64,000 nt of DNA from Bacteroidales bacterium (GTDB lineage Bacteria > Bacteroidota > Bacteroidia > Bacteroidales > UBA10428): the NCBI GenBank assembly GCA_016931575.1, contig JAFGEO010000146.1, forward strand, positions 1 through 64,000. Reading direction: 5' to 3'. Positions 54,532 through 63,843 of the stretch are shown in pieces. The position numbers were made by a program, and so were the translations under genes. The notes under the pieces are model-generated. The model was not told the DNA's origin and did not search any database. It saw nothing but the letters and a program-made list of their open reading frames with translations. How positions within the stretch are numbered: the first letter of the stretch is position 1; every line of letters starts with the position of its first letter.

Positions 54532-56631
54532 ATGAGACTAACCCTATTTTTATCCATCGCACTGATGCTGATCCAGGGCCTTGCCACAGCCCAGACCCAT
54601 GATAAACCAACAGGGCTTTCATACGAAGCTGCTGACCTGAAGGCCGATTCGGTTCTCCGGCTGATGACGCTGGAAGAAAAGCTCAGCTACATAGGCGGAT
54701 ACAGGATCTTTTATACCCGGGAAATAGAGCGCCTGGGAATACCCAGTCTGGCATTTGTGGATGCAACCCAGGGGGTCCGCATCAATCCTGCCATTCTGAA
54801 CAAAGGCTGGAAAAAACCTGCAAAAAAAACCGTGGCCTACCCCGCCCCTATCCTGCTGGCCTCGACCTGGAACCGCAACCTGTGCTTCCAGTATGCACAT
54901 AGCATTGGTGAAGAATGCCGGGCAGCCAACTTTCCTATCCTGCTGGGTCCCGGCTTCAATATTTACCGGAATTCCCAGTGCGGAAGAAATTTTGAATATT
55001 TTGGAGAAGACCCTTACCTGATCGCTGAAATGATCAGTGAGTACGTTACCGGCCTGCAGGCTACGGGAACCATTGCCACCCTCAAGCATTTTGTCGCCAA
55101 TAACACCGATTATTACCGTAGAAAGAGCAATACCCTTGTCGATGAAAGGAGCCTTCATGAAATTTATCTGCCCGGATTCAGGGCGGGCATTGATGCGGGT
55201 GCCAAAGCTGTGATGACCTCCTACAACCTCGTTAACGGCGAATGGGCCGGACAGAGCGATTATGTGATTAACCAGCTATTGAGAAAGGAGCTGGGATATA
55301 AGTGGATGGTGATGACCGACTGGATCTCCGTATGGGACGGTGAGAAAACTATAAAATCGGGACAGGACCTGGAAATGCCCTTCAGCAAAGCAACCAAAAA
55401 TGCTGATAAATTGCTGGAAGAAGGCGTGATCGAAGAGGCAGATATCGACCGCATGGTAAAAAGTATCCTTCGCTCATTTATTGCAATGGGTTCGTTTGAG
55501 GGGGAGAAACAGCCCCTCAATAAAGCTGATTATGACAGACTGGAGGAGATCGCGCTGAATACTGCACGGCAGGGAATCGTGATGTTAAGGAACGACAAGG
55601 GTCTGCTCCCCATTGATAAATCTGCGGATCAGGAGATCCTGGTGACAGGCTTTTTTCTGGACAAGCGCATCGGAGGGGGTGGTGCTGCCAACGTTAAGGG
55701 CTATGATAACATCTCCCTGAAAGATGCCCTGATCGATGAATTCGGGCACCAGCTAAGCTTTGTCAGGGACCCGACAGAAAAACAGCTGCAGGAAGCAGAT
55801 ATCGTAATCCTGAGCGTGGGTACACGCGATAAGGAAGCGGTCGACCGTCCTTTCGACTTGCCGGAAGATCAGGAAAAGCAGCTGCAGTTCTGTACTCAGA
55901 ACAATGCGAATACCATCGTACTGGTGACCTCGGGCGGAGGCATCAACATGAGCCGGTGGGAAAAGGCCGGCACCATAATTTACACCTGGTATATGGGGCA
56001 GAATGGTGCTATCGCCGCTGCTGAAATACTTAGCGGGAAAACCAACCCCTCCGGTAAGCTCCCCATCACGATTGAAAAGCAGTTTGAGGATTCACCTGCC
56101 TATGGGTATATTCCTGAAGGAGAGAAGCTGTATGCCAATTTTAAGATGAGCGTCGAAAATAAAAGGCTTGTATATGATTTGCGGTACAGGGAAGGGATTT
56201 TTGTCGGCTACCGCTGGTACGAGTTTAAGGATATTAAACCTTTATTTTGTTTCGGGCATGGTTTGAGTTATACTTCCTTTGAATATACGGGTCTCCGGCT
56301 TTCCAAAACACAGCTGTCAAAAGATGAGCCCCTGGAAGTGAAATTCATGCTTCACAATAGTGGAGAGAGAGACGGAGCCGAGATCGTTCAGCTTTACATC
56401 ACTGATAAGAAATGCTCATTGCAACGACCGGTCAAAGAGCTCAAAGGTTTTGAGCGGGTATTTCTGAAGCAGGGTGAGTCGAAGGAAGTGACCCTGCAGC
56501 TTGATCCGCAGGAATTTGCCTTCTGGGATCCTCAAACGAAAGGCTGGAAAGTTGAGAGCGGCAGCTTTGAGATCCGGGTCGGTGCCTCCAGCGAGGATAT
56601 CCGGCTTCAGGAAACTGTGGAAGTGGAGTAG
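54532..56631 (+). CDS. GH3 family beta-glycosidase, secreted
   Basis: A 699-residue enzyme with a cleavable signal (about 1-21, A-T-A-Q) rather than a lipobox. GH3 N-domain with K-H-F-V-A-N-N-T-D and nucleophile in V-M-T-D-W-I-S-V; C-domain with G-G-G-A-A-N-V-K-G; final fibronectin-III-like domain with F-G-H-G-L-S-Y-T-S-F-E-Y. It is closely similar along its length to the GH3 lipoprotein at 48.2-50.4 kb, so the two arose by duplication and differ in location (free periplasmic versus lipid-anchored). Substrate not readable. Confidence 0.9.
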   Translation: MRLTLFLSIALMLIQGLATAQTHDKPTGLSYEAADLKADSVLRLMTLEEKLSYIGGYRIFYTREIERLGIPSLAFVDATQGVRINPAILNKGWKKPAKKTVAYPAPILLASTWNRNLCFQYAHSIGEECRAANFPILLGPGFNIYRNSQCGRNFEYFGEDPYLIAEMISEYVTGLQATGTIATLKHFVANNTDYYRRKSNTLVDERSLHEIYLPGFRAGIDAGAKAVMTSYNLVNGEWAGQSDYVINQLLRKELGYKWMVMTDWISVWDGEKTIKSGQDLEMPFSKATKNADKLLEEGVIEEADIDRMVKSILRSFIAMGSFEGEKQPLNKADYDRLEEIALNTARQGIVMLRNDKGLLPIDKSADQEILVTGFFLDKRIGGGGAANVKGYDNISLKDALIDEFGHQLSFVRDPTEKQLQEADIVILSVGTRDKEAVDRPFDLPEDQEKQLQFCTQNNANTIVLVTSGGGINMSRWEKAGTIIYTWYMGQNGAIAAAEILSGKTNPSGKLPITIEKQFEDSPAYGYIPEGEKLYANFKMSVENKRLVYDLRYREGIFVGYRWYEFKDIKPLFCFGHGLSYTSFEYTGLRLSKTQLSKDEPLEVKFMLHNSGERDGAEIVQLYITDKKCSLQRPVKELKGFERVFLKQGESKEVTLQLDPQEFAFWDPQTKGWKVESGSFEIRVGASSEDIRLQETVEVE

Positions 56632-56738
56632 GTTCCATAGGATCAATCGGGCCCACTGACAGTAGGGGCGAAACGAACTAATCCCGCTCTTCCATATTTC
56701 TCCGGATTTGCAGCTGCTGATGGCTGGGAGCCAGTTAA

Positions 56739-57677
56739 TTACTCCGAAAGTATAAATCCCAGGGTTATTTCCCCGATAAAGGTAAGTTTATAATCAGGAA
56801 GAAACCCTGCAATTCCGGGACCGAAATAGATATTCCAATACCCCTTTCTCCCCAGGGTACGCTGAAAGCCTGTAACAAAGCCCAGAGACGTGTAAAGGTA
56901 GCCAACATAAATTGCACTGGCAGGCACTCCAAGATAAAATCCGGAATAGTAATCAACCCGTTTCCCGAGGTCTGCACGCCTCTCCAGGTTCCTGTAGAAG
57001 CGTGGACATAGTGAAACCCCCGGTTGCAGGTATAAGGTGGAGCCGCTATAATTTGACCACTGATAGGAGAAACCCATCCAGGCACTTGCAACCATCACAG
57101 TGTTTTCTTTTAGCCTGGCTTCCCACTGAAAACCTGGTGGTAAAGCAGCAAACCGAAAAACGTATTTTGGTTGGCCGTCTGTATGAAGGGAATAATAGGG
57201 TTTCTTCCAGTCCGTTTGTTCAGTATTATGATATATCCTGCTGTCATAGGTTGATCCGGTTATTTTTCTGACGGGTTTCGTTGCAAGCTCAATCTGATCA
57301 GGATCCGGGGACACACCTTCATCATTCGTCTTTATTACCGTAGTATCTGCCTTCCGGGTAAGCGGCAGTTCATCAGGCTCCACCTCCATTTCTTCCGGCA
57401 CCTGAACTTCCTCCCCGACAAGCTCCCCTAGGATCACTTCTCTGCCTTTGTAGGTGTAAGAAGCAATTTTATCCCTTCCAACATAGGTTTCTACTTCCCG
57501 GTCAAAAGAGTAGACGGCTATTTCAAATCTTGTGTTGTCAAAACTCAGTATCCGGCAATTAATTTCTTTGCCAGTTGTTTGTATAATAACATCCGGATAG
57601 TAGAGATTACTTTGTGCTTCGAGTGAATAAAACAGGGAACTGGTTAACAGGAAGAGAAGGATGGGTAAATATTTCAT
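56739..57677 (-). CDS. Secreted Bacteroidota protein with C-terminal barrel-like region, unknown function
   Basis: A 312-residue protein with signal (about 1-21, S-L-E-A-Q). The next 55 residues (Y-Y-P-D-V-I-I-Q-T-T-G-K-E-I-N-C-R-I and Y-K-G-R-E-V-I) resemble a small N-terminal beta domain often found in proteins of this phylum that say "convert this quantity" of a surface lipid or channel but have no known activity. A Pro/Glu-rich linker follows (about 85-130), then Gly/Tyr-rich strands ending in I-T-L-G-F-I-L-S-E, suggesting outer-membrane insertion. I do not assign a function. Confidence 0.55.
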   Translation of the reverse strand: MKYLPILLFLLTSSLFYSLEAQSNLYYPDVIIQTTGKEINCRILSFDNTRFEIAVYSFDREVETYVGRDKIASYTYKGREVILGELVGEEVQVPEEMEVEPDELPLTRKADTTVIKTNDEGVSPDPDQIELATKPVRKITGSTYDSRIYHNTEQTDWKKPYYSLHTDGQPKYVFRFAALPPGFQWEARLKENTVMVASAWMGFSYQWSNYSGSTLYLQPGVSLCPRFYRNLERRADLGKRVDYYSGFYLGVPASAIYVGYLYTSLGFVTGFQRTLGRKGYWNIYFGPGIAGFLPDYKLTFIGEITLGFILSE

Positions 57678-57901
57678 ACAGACTGGGATTGATTTTGGCT
57701 ACAAGTATACCCCACAAAGAATTGAAAGGTTACAGCGCAAAGCCAAAAAAGCAGGGGCAGGGTAAGCGTAATCCATAAGCTCTATTGCCAGGATTTTGAA
57801 AAGAAAGAGAGACACATGCCAGAAACCACGGATCTCACAAAACTTTTTTCTTGAAGAATTGTTCTTCCTCTGAACCCAATTTTGTATTTTTCTGTTTAAC
57901 C

Positions 57902-58480
57902 ATGACACTAACAGTAAGCCTCATCTACGGATCCGTACGAAAGAACCGTCTGGGAATACAGGTGGCAAAATACCTGGAAGGAAAACTCAGCGAGCGGAAT
58001 ATCCGGGTACATTTTATTGATCCCCTGGAGTATCCCCTTCCGCTGCTTGATAAGATGTACAAGGATTATGAACCGGGAACGGCTCCGGCGTTGCTTGAAA
58101 GGCTGGCAAAACGTCTGGTATCGTCCGATGGATTTCTGCTCGTCACCGGGGAGTACAACCATACCCTCCCCCCGGCACTGACCAATCTGCTTGATCATTT
58201 TCATGCCGAGTACCAGTATAAACCATCGGCTATCGCCTCCTATTCTGATGGTTCATTTGGGGGTGTAAGGGCTGCCGACCACCTCAGAATGCTGGCCGGG
58301 CAGTTGGGGATGCCGGCCATACCCTTCATTCAGCCATTTCCTGAAATTGAAAGCCTGTTCGATGATAAGTTGAACCTGCAAAGTCAACGTATTGAAGCAT
58401 CTACGCAAAAGTTCCTGGACCAATTCATCTGGTACCTTGAGGCTTTCCGCAATCAACGCGAGCAGGGAACCCGCTCATAA
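57902..58480 (+). CDS. NADPH-dependent FMN reductase family protein
   Basis: A 192-residue flavodoxin-like protein. S-L-I-Y-G-S-V-R-K-N-R-L-G is the FMN phosphate loop at the N-terminus, followed by G-E-Y-N-H-T-L-P-P-A-L-T-N-L-L-D-H-F, the conserved segment of the SsuE/azoreductase-like group. It reduces FMN, quinones or azo compounds with NAD(P)H. The ATG at 57902 begins the flavodoxin fold directly; 17 upstream codons are unlike the family. Monocistronic. Confidence 0.88.
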   Translation: MTLTVSLIYGSVRKNRLGIQVAKYLEGKLSERNIRVHFIDPLEYPLPLLDKMYKDYEPGTAPALLERLAKRLVSSDGFLLVTGEYNHTLPPALTNLLDHFHAEYQYKPSAIASYSDGSFGGVRAADHLRMLAGQLGMPAIPFIQPFPEIESLFDDKLNLQSQRIEASTQKFLDQFIWYLEAFRNQREQGTRS

Positions 58481-58519
58481 AACCACCTTTCCCAATACGA
58501 ATACTGAATGGTTCCGGTC

Positions 58520-60157
58520 CTATTCAACCAGGAGCCGGGTGGTGTACGCCCCGTCCCGATTGATAACCCGCAGGAGGTAAAGCCCGGTGTCCAGCACCCC
58601 GGGAAACTGGTATATCTCGTTAACCTTTAGGAGATCCTGGCATACCAGTTGTCCCTTTGCAGTATAGATTGCCAGTTGTCCCCCTGCATACTTTTCTCCC
58701 GGATCGATAGAGAAGCTCCCGTTTGAAGGATTGGGGTATACCCTGATTCCCTGGTCGTCATGCAGGATTCCGGCATCCTCAATCACCAGGGGTGCCTTGA
58801 TATACCATTGCTGGGTAAAATGCTCATTGAAAGGCCACTGCTGGGCATTGGCGCCATCGTAGGTATAGGCATTGACAATTTCCAGTGCCTGGTAACTATT
58901 TCGGTTCATGATGCGGGAATAAGCCCCCATCCTGCCGATATACCATTGCTGGCCCGGTGCACCGGTATAGGATGAAACCTGAACATTCGCTCCATTGCTG
59001 ACAGATCCTCCAGCCACCTCCAGGGCTTTCTCCGGATCATGCACCGGGGAGATCCTGTAGTAGTGGTTATCGAGGTATTCGAAGGTCCATTGCTGGTGAT
59101 CGAGTCCGGCTTCTGAAGCCAGCGCTACATTGGCTCCCTCATCCGTCCCGGCACCTTCCACCTCGATGATCTTGTTGCTGTGCCGGTTTTTCATGACGTA
59201 GGGGCCCTGTTCAATCTTACCGGTGGGCTCGTATTCTGCAACAGGCCAGCCATCGACCCACCTGAGTTTTGAGACTTTCAGGTAGGATGCCCCTCCGGCA
59301 GCACCATGATAGTAATGATAGCTCAGAAGGGTGTCCAGCAGGCCAAAATGTCCGGGGCCCAGGTAATTTCCATCCGAGTGTAAAAAAGAAGTTCCGCCAC
59401 CCAGGTTGCAATCGATGCTGTCTTTATCATAAAAGGGACCTGTTGGATTGGCCGAGCGGCCCATAAATATCTGGTACGTGGAATTGATCCCGCTGCAACA
59501 GCTTCCCCGGTTAAAAAAGAGGTAATACAAGCCATCGTGTTCAGCCAGGTGACCGGCCTCGCACCGATTGTTGGCAACATGGGTAATGTTGGTGGCTTCA
59601 AGGGGTTTTCCGGTTAACGAATCGAGCTCCGTCATCACGATCCCATCCCACCAGGAACCATAGAGCATCCATACTTTCCCGTCGTTATCCTTGAAAATAT
59701 CTGCATCAATGGCATTTACCGGCCAGGTATCATCTGAATAAGTGACCATTCCCTGGTCCTCCCAGTTTCCACTGCCCAGGGAATCGGTTGTAGCCAGGCC
59801 AATGGCCGAGTTTTGCGACCCGAAGCTTGAGCAGGAATAGTAGATATGCCATTTCCCGTTCATATAGGCAATCGCCGGGGCCCAGAAATTGCCCCCGAAA
59901 CCGTCAACATAGGTATTGATCCACGCAGGCCAGGTGCCAACCGGAAAAACGGGATCTTCCTCCCTCCAATTGCTGAAACCGGCATTTGTCGCCGACATGA
60001 CCCAGATACCATTCCCGGTGTTGAACGACCAGTACCTGTCTCCTTCCTTCACCAACTCTGTCGGGTCGTGGGAAGGCTGGGCTTTTAGTTGAAACCAGAT
60101 GACTTGCAGCGAAATCATCATGAGGGTGATAATGCCAATCAGTTGTATACGCTTCAT
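58520..60157 (-). CDS. GH43 arabinanase-like hydrolase with ricin-type domain and T9SS sorting signal
   Basis: A 545-residue exported enzyme. Signal (about 1-25). Five-bladed GH43 domain (about 28-320): S-H-D-P-T-E-L-V start with the catalytic base, F-W-A-P-A-I-A-Y, N-A-I-D-A-D-I-F with the pKa-modulating Asp, and C-E-A-G-H with the acid Glu, as in endo-1,5-alpha-arabinanases. A ricin-B/CBM13-like domain follows (about 325-460, with repeated Q-Q-W). The last about 75 residues are a type A T9SS sorting domain (V-Y-P-N-P-S-N-G-S-F-S and G-L-Y-L-L-R-V). So it is secreted through SprA to the surface or medium. Confidence 0.9.
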   Translation of the reverse strand: MKRIQLIGIITLMMISLQVIWFQLKAQPSHDPTELVKEGDRYWSFNTGNGIWVMSATNAGFSNWREEDPVFPVGTWPAWINTYVDGFGGNFWAPAIAYMNGKWHIYYSCSSFGSQNSAIGLATTDSLGSGNWEDQGMVTYSDDTWPVNAIDADIFKDNDGKVWMLYGSWWDGIVMTELDSLTGKPLEATNITHVANNRCEAGHLAEHDGLYYLFFNRGSCCSGINSTYQIFMGRSANPTGPFYDKDSIDCNLGGGTSFLHSDGNYLGPGHFGLLDTLLSYHYYHGAAGGASYLKVSKLRWVDGWPVAEYEPTGKIEQGPYVMKNRHSNKIIEVEGAGTDEGANVALASEAGLDHQQWTFEYLDNHYYRISPVHDPEKALEVAGGSVSNGANVQVSSYTGAPGQQWYIGRMGAYSRIMNRNSYQALEIVNAYTYDGANAQQWPFNEHFTQQWYIKAPLVIEDAGILHDDQGIRVYPNPSNGSFSIDPGEKYAGGQLAIYTAKGQLVCQDLLKVNEIYQFPGVLDTGLYLLRVINRDGAYTTRLLVE

Positions 60158-60295
60158 ATCAATCACAATTTACGATAAACTGCCGACAAGATAGCTAAAC
60201 CCTGCTTCCTGCATGTGCAGCATTGTGTCAGGATGGTGGAGCGATGTGTAATTTTGCCATCTCCTTTCGGATAGCTTTGGAACCCGGGAATTCAT

Positions 60296-60339
60296 AAAAA
60301 AGCCGGAGGACATTCAGCAGATCATGAAGGTTCTCCGGC
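60296..60339 (-). terminator. Terminator of the ferredoxin/hcp unit
   Basis: Arms 60302-60310 and 60331-60339 (nine pairs, one G-T) enclose a 20-base loop; the minus-strand side runs into six T residues. It lies 65 bases after the ferredoxin stop. Confidence 0.7.
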
Positions 60340-60403
60340 AATTCTCTACCCTACGGGAAATGCAAGGCTGAGCCATAAAAAACCACTAAGTTACCTATTT
60401 CTA

Positions 60404-60595
60404 TTACTCCTCGTATTTAATAATTTCGACCGGGCAGCTATCCGCAGCTTCGCGGATATCCTCCTCGTTGGCTTCAAGGTCCGCATCATTTTTTACCATT
60501 GCCTCATCGGGCATTTCAAATACATTCGGACAAATCTCTTCACACATTCCGCATGAAGTACATCCCTCTTCGATCCATACTTTTTTTATTGCCAT
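60404..60595 (-). CDS. Single-cluster [4Fe-4S] ferredoxin
   Basis: A 63-residue acidic ferredoxin: C12-x2-C15-x2-C18-x3-C22-P and a late C54-P. The usual ligands for one [4Fe-4S] cluster are C12, C15, C18 and C54; C22 is extra. It lies 119 bases after hcp on the same strand and may donate electrons to the hybrid cluster protein or to other anaerobic enzymes. Tandem hairpins lie between the two genes. Confidence 0.9.
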   Translation of the reverse strand: MAIKKVWIEEGCTSCGMCEEICPNVFEMPDEAMVKNDADLEANEEDIREAADSCPVEIIKYEE

Positions 60596-60649
60596 CGTTC
60601 TACTTTAATATCTATTCACTGTGAGTCTTTCAGCGAAGACCAGAATACG

Positions 60650-60705
60650 GGCAGTCACCACGGTGAAAAGACGTGGTGACTGCCACCTGCCCTTAAGCAG
60701 GGCAG
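60650..60705 (-). other. Tandem hairpins between hcp and the ferredoxin gene
   Basis: A perfect 13-bp stem (60650-60662 with 60672-60684, 9-base loop) next to a smaller stem (60687-60692 with 60700-60705). Neither is followed by a T-run, so these look like RNA-processing or stability structures rather than a terminator. Confidence 0.5.
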
Positions 60706-60714
60706 TAGTAAGTT

Positions 60715-62361
60715 CTATGCCACATGAAGGGCCACATCTTCTTCGACCTTACCAATGCCTGCAATCCCGAAGTTCTCGACCAGCACCCTGGCTACATTGG
60801 GCGATAAAAAGGCTGGCAGCGTTGGCCCGAGATGGATATTCTTCACCCCCAGGTATAGCAGGGCCAGTAAAACGATCACCGCCTTCTGTTCATACCATGC
60901 GATATTGTAGGCAATGGGTAACTCATTGATATCGTTAAGTTCAAACACTTCCTTTAGCTTCAGGGCGATCACAGCCAGGGAATAGGAATCGTTACACTGA
61001 CCGGCATCCAGCACACGGGGTATCCCCCCGATATCGCCGAGTGGCAGTTTGTTGTACCTGTACTTGGCGCATCCTGCGGTAAGAATTACCGTATCCTGCG
61101 GGAGTTTTTCGGCGAACTCAGTATAGTATTCACGACCCTTCATGCGCCCGTCGCATCCGGCCATTACCAGGAATTTCTTAATAGCGCCTGATTTGACTGC
61201 ATCGACCACCTTATCTGCCAGCTGAAGCACCTGGTTGTGAGCAAAGCCGCCAATGATCTCTCCGGTTTCGATTTCCGTTGGGGCCGGCAAACGTTTTGCA
61301 TGTTCAATAATCTCTGAGAAATCTTTTGGTTTACCATCTGTTCGGTCGGGTATGTGCGTGCATCCCTCAAAACCGGATGCCCCGGTGGTATATACCCTGT
61401 CTTTATAGCTTTCCCTTGGCGGAACGATACAATTGGTGGTAAAAAGGACCGGACCGTTGAAGCTCTCAAACTCCTCCTTCTGCTTCCACCATGCATTGCC
61501 GTAGTTGCCGACAAAGTGCTCATATTTCTTAAAAGCAGGGTAATAGTGTGCCGGCAGCATCTCACTATGGGTGTAGACGTCTACCCCGGTACCATCCGTT
61601 TGCTTCAGCAGCTCTTCCATATCCTTAAGATCGTGTCCGCTGATCAGGATCGCAGGATTGCTCCGAACACCGATATTCACTTTTGTCATTTCAGGATGTC
61701 CGTAAGAATCAGTATTTGCCTTGTCCAGCAGTGCCATCACGTTCACCCCGTACTCTCCACACTCCAGGGTCAGACTAACAAGCTCATCCACACTGATATC
61801 GGTACGTGTGGTGGCAACCAGGGCCTTGTGCATGAAAGCATATACCTTCTTATCGGTATATCCCAGGTTAAAGGCATGCTCAGCATAGGCAGCCATCCCT
61901 TTCACGCCGTAGGTCAGCAGCTCTTTCAGGGAGCGGATATCTTCATTGGACTCGTTCAGGATACTCACCAGCAGACTTTTATTGGTGATTGCCTGCTGGT
62001 CGGATGCTGACCATATTGCCGGATCCGGGGCACCCTCTGGTATGGCAATTCCGTTATCAACCAACGCAGATCTCAGGTTTTCCCTAACCGCAATCCCCTC
62101 CCTGATCTTGTTTGAGATCTTTTTATCATCAAAGTTGGCGTTGGTAATGGTCATAAACAGTGCTTCAAAGACAAATTGGTCAGCCGCTGCTGCGGGGATT
62201 GAGTGCTTTTCAGCCAAAACAGCCTACCAGGAAACTCCTTTGGAAACATAAACCAGCAGGTCCTGCAGGTTTGAAGTAGTATCCTGCTTTCCACATACTC
62301 CGATTTTTGTACATCCGGTACCCTTAGCAGCCTCCTGGCATTGAAAACAAAACATGCTCAT
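60715..62361 (-). pseudogene. hcp: Hybrid cluster protein (hydroxylamine reductase) with in-frame TAG at codon 46
   Basis: From the ATG at 62361 the frame encodes a full-length Hcp of 548 codons except that codon 46 (62224-62226) is TAG. The N-terminal part has the cluster cysteines C5, C8, C17, C23 (M-F-C-F-Q-C-Q-E then [10 protein letters not shown]). Beyond the TAG the match continues without gap: [18 protein letters not shown], the hybrid-cluster ligands in F-E-G-C-T-H and A-G-C-A-K-Y-R-Y, and G-D-I-G-G-I-P-R. Hcp reduces hydroxylamine and NO under nitrosative stress. If the TAG is real, the downstream frame from an internal TTG (62217) would lack the N-terminal cluster. Sequence error, nonsense mutation or suppression are the options. 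Confidence 0.85.
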
Positions 62362-62428
62362 AATTTTGTGTTATTAAATTAACATTAGAATTCAGTACTG
62401 CAAAGGAAGTTTAAAAAGCAAGTATTTT

Positions 62429-62446
62429 TTGTAACATATGTTACAA
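62429..62446. promoter_or_regulatory. 18-bp CRP/FNR-type palindrome upstream of hcp
   Basis: A perfect 18-base palindrome, TTGTAACAT followed by its complement ATGTTACAA, 68-85 bases upstream of the hcp ATG. GTAAC-N4-GTTAC sites are the form bound by CRP/FNR-family regulators such as HcpR in front of hcp. No regulator gene is in the window. Confidence 0.6.
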
Positions 62447-62639
62447 TGGATGTAGTTTTCCGATATTTTTTCCTTGGGATAATGCAGAAGGGGATTTACA
62501 TGCTTTCGGGAGGCTTAGCCATTGGCACGAGATCATACTGCATCAGGAAATGATCACGACTATGCATAAGAGAACAACTGCCTGATCCTTAAGGTATTTT
62601 AAGCCAGACAGGCTTATTGGGACCATCCTCCGCCAGAAA

Positions 62640-63281
62640 CTACAGCTTATAACCCAGCATCAAATGAACCCCTGAAAACGCATAATAGGCATAAAAATTG
62701 GTGCTAAGGCCTGGGACTTCGTAGTCAAGGTCCAGGTAAAGATCATTCATGAGTGAGGCATTGTACTGAACACCAACAGAAAAGTCAGAAAATTCCCAGC
62801 TGCATCCGGCATGAAAATCAAGGTTTGCCTCGGAGATATCCTCATCTCCATCTGAGTAATCGGAATACATGGGGATGCTGCTGACAAAATTTTCGATATG
62901 CATTTCATCATTTAGCATGATATCTACTCCCACTCCGGCATAGACCCTGAGTCCTGAAAAAAAGATCCTGCCGAATGATAGCGGAAGTATGATTCTATGA
63001 ATGGCACTAGCCTCCTGTTCAGTTGAAGAATTGTACACCACCAGGTTCCCCTTGTTCAGGTATGAAGGGGTAAACTGTACATAGTACTTTGAGAAATCGT
63101 ACCGGACAAACAGACCTCCAGTATAACCTGCTTTTGATTTAACATCAAACTCAACAATCCTCTCGGAATCAAGCCTAACAAATCCAGGTCCTGCTCCAAC
63201 ATTGAGTCCTGCAGAAATCTGTGAGTAGCAAGTACTTGAAAAAGTCAGTACGAGGATGAGCAAAATGGCTGTTTTTTTCAT
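62640..63281 (-). CDS. Outer-membrane beta-barrel protein
   Basis: A 213-residue protein. Signal (about 1-20, C-Y-S-Q). The remainder is Gly/Tyr-rich with alternating strands: G-L-N-V-G-A-G-P-G-F, Y-V-Q-F-T-P-S-Y-L-N-K-G, V-G-V-Q-Y-N-A-S-L, ending H-L-M-L-G-Y-K-L, typical of 8- or 10-strand outer-membrane barrels of this phylum. Function unknown. The Met at 63281 starts the signal peptide; the longest frame begins 26 codons upstream. Confidence 0.75.
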   Translation of the reverse strand: MKKTAILLILVLTFSSTCYSQISAGLNVGAGPGFVRLDSERIVEFDVKSKAGYTGGLFVRYDFSKYYVQFTPSYLNKGNLVVYNSSTEQEASAIHRIILPLSFGRIFFSGLRVYAGVGVDIMLNDEMHIENFVSSIPMYSDYSDGDEDISEANLDFHAGCSWEFSDFSVGVQYNASLMNDLYLDLDYEVPGLSTNFYAYYAFSGVHLMLGYKL

Positions 63282-63480
63282 CGTGCAGGTATAGGTTGTT
63301 AAAATTTTTCGAATAGGCTGAACTTCTCTAAAAATACAAAAAAACTCGTTCCCGGACAAGCATCTGCCCTAACATATTGGTGAAGCAGAATGTCGGATCC
63401 CGGTAATAGCTTCTGATTTTGTTGAGAATTGCCCCGATCAGCCAGCAGGAATAATCCTATCCTTGCATAAAAACCATTTC

Positions 63481-63843
63481 ATGCAAAAAGTCCTCCTCTC
63501 CTTACTCTTCCTTTTCATCGGGCTAAGCAGTAAATTTTCACAGTACACCTTTGAAAAGGGTTATATCATCACACTTGAACAGGATACCGTACATGGCCTG
63601 GCCGGGTCAGGAAATACCAAAACCAATGCACAGATCTGCATCTTCAAAACAGAAGAGAAGGCACAGCCCGAAAAGTATACTCCGGGTGAAATCCTGGCTT
63701 ACAACATAAACGACAGGAAGCATTATGTCAGTAAGCTTGTGAAGGAAGGGAAAGATGAATCAGAAATGTTCCTGGAGTACCTGATGGACGGAAGCATTGA
63801 CCTCTACTTTTACACCAACGACCTGAACTGCAAGTCAGAATAG
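63481..63843 (+). CDS. Secreted Bacteroidota protein, probably C-terminally truncated
   Basis: A 120-residue protein with signal peptide (about 1-20, L-S-S-K-F-S-Q). The core Y-T-F-E-K-G-Y-I-I-T-L-E-Q-D-T-V-H-G-L, then Y-T-P-G-E-I-L-A-Y-N-I, matches the N-terminal domain of longer (often 300-400 residue) secreted proteins in this phylum. Here TAG ends the frame within the D-L-Y-F-Y strand region, and the next 157 bases to the window end show no clear continuation. So it may be a remnant or a short version. No function known. Confidence 0.5.
   Translation: MQKVLLSLLFLFIGLSSKFSQYTFEKGYIITLEQDTVHGLAGSGNTKTNAQICIFKTEEKAQPEKYTPGEILAYNINDRKHYVSKLVKEGKDESEMFLEYLMDGSIDLYFYTNDLNCKSE

Noticed and set aside
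48238..62226. Reassignment of TAG as a sense codon, suggested by the hcp TAG and the GH3-SusD junction
   Set aside because: DUF2148 and both GH3 genes end with TAG at their family-typical C-termini, so TAG is used as a normal stop.
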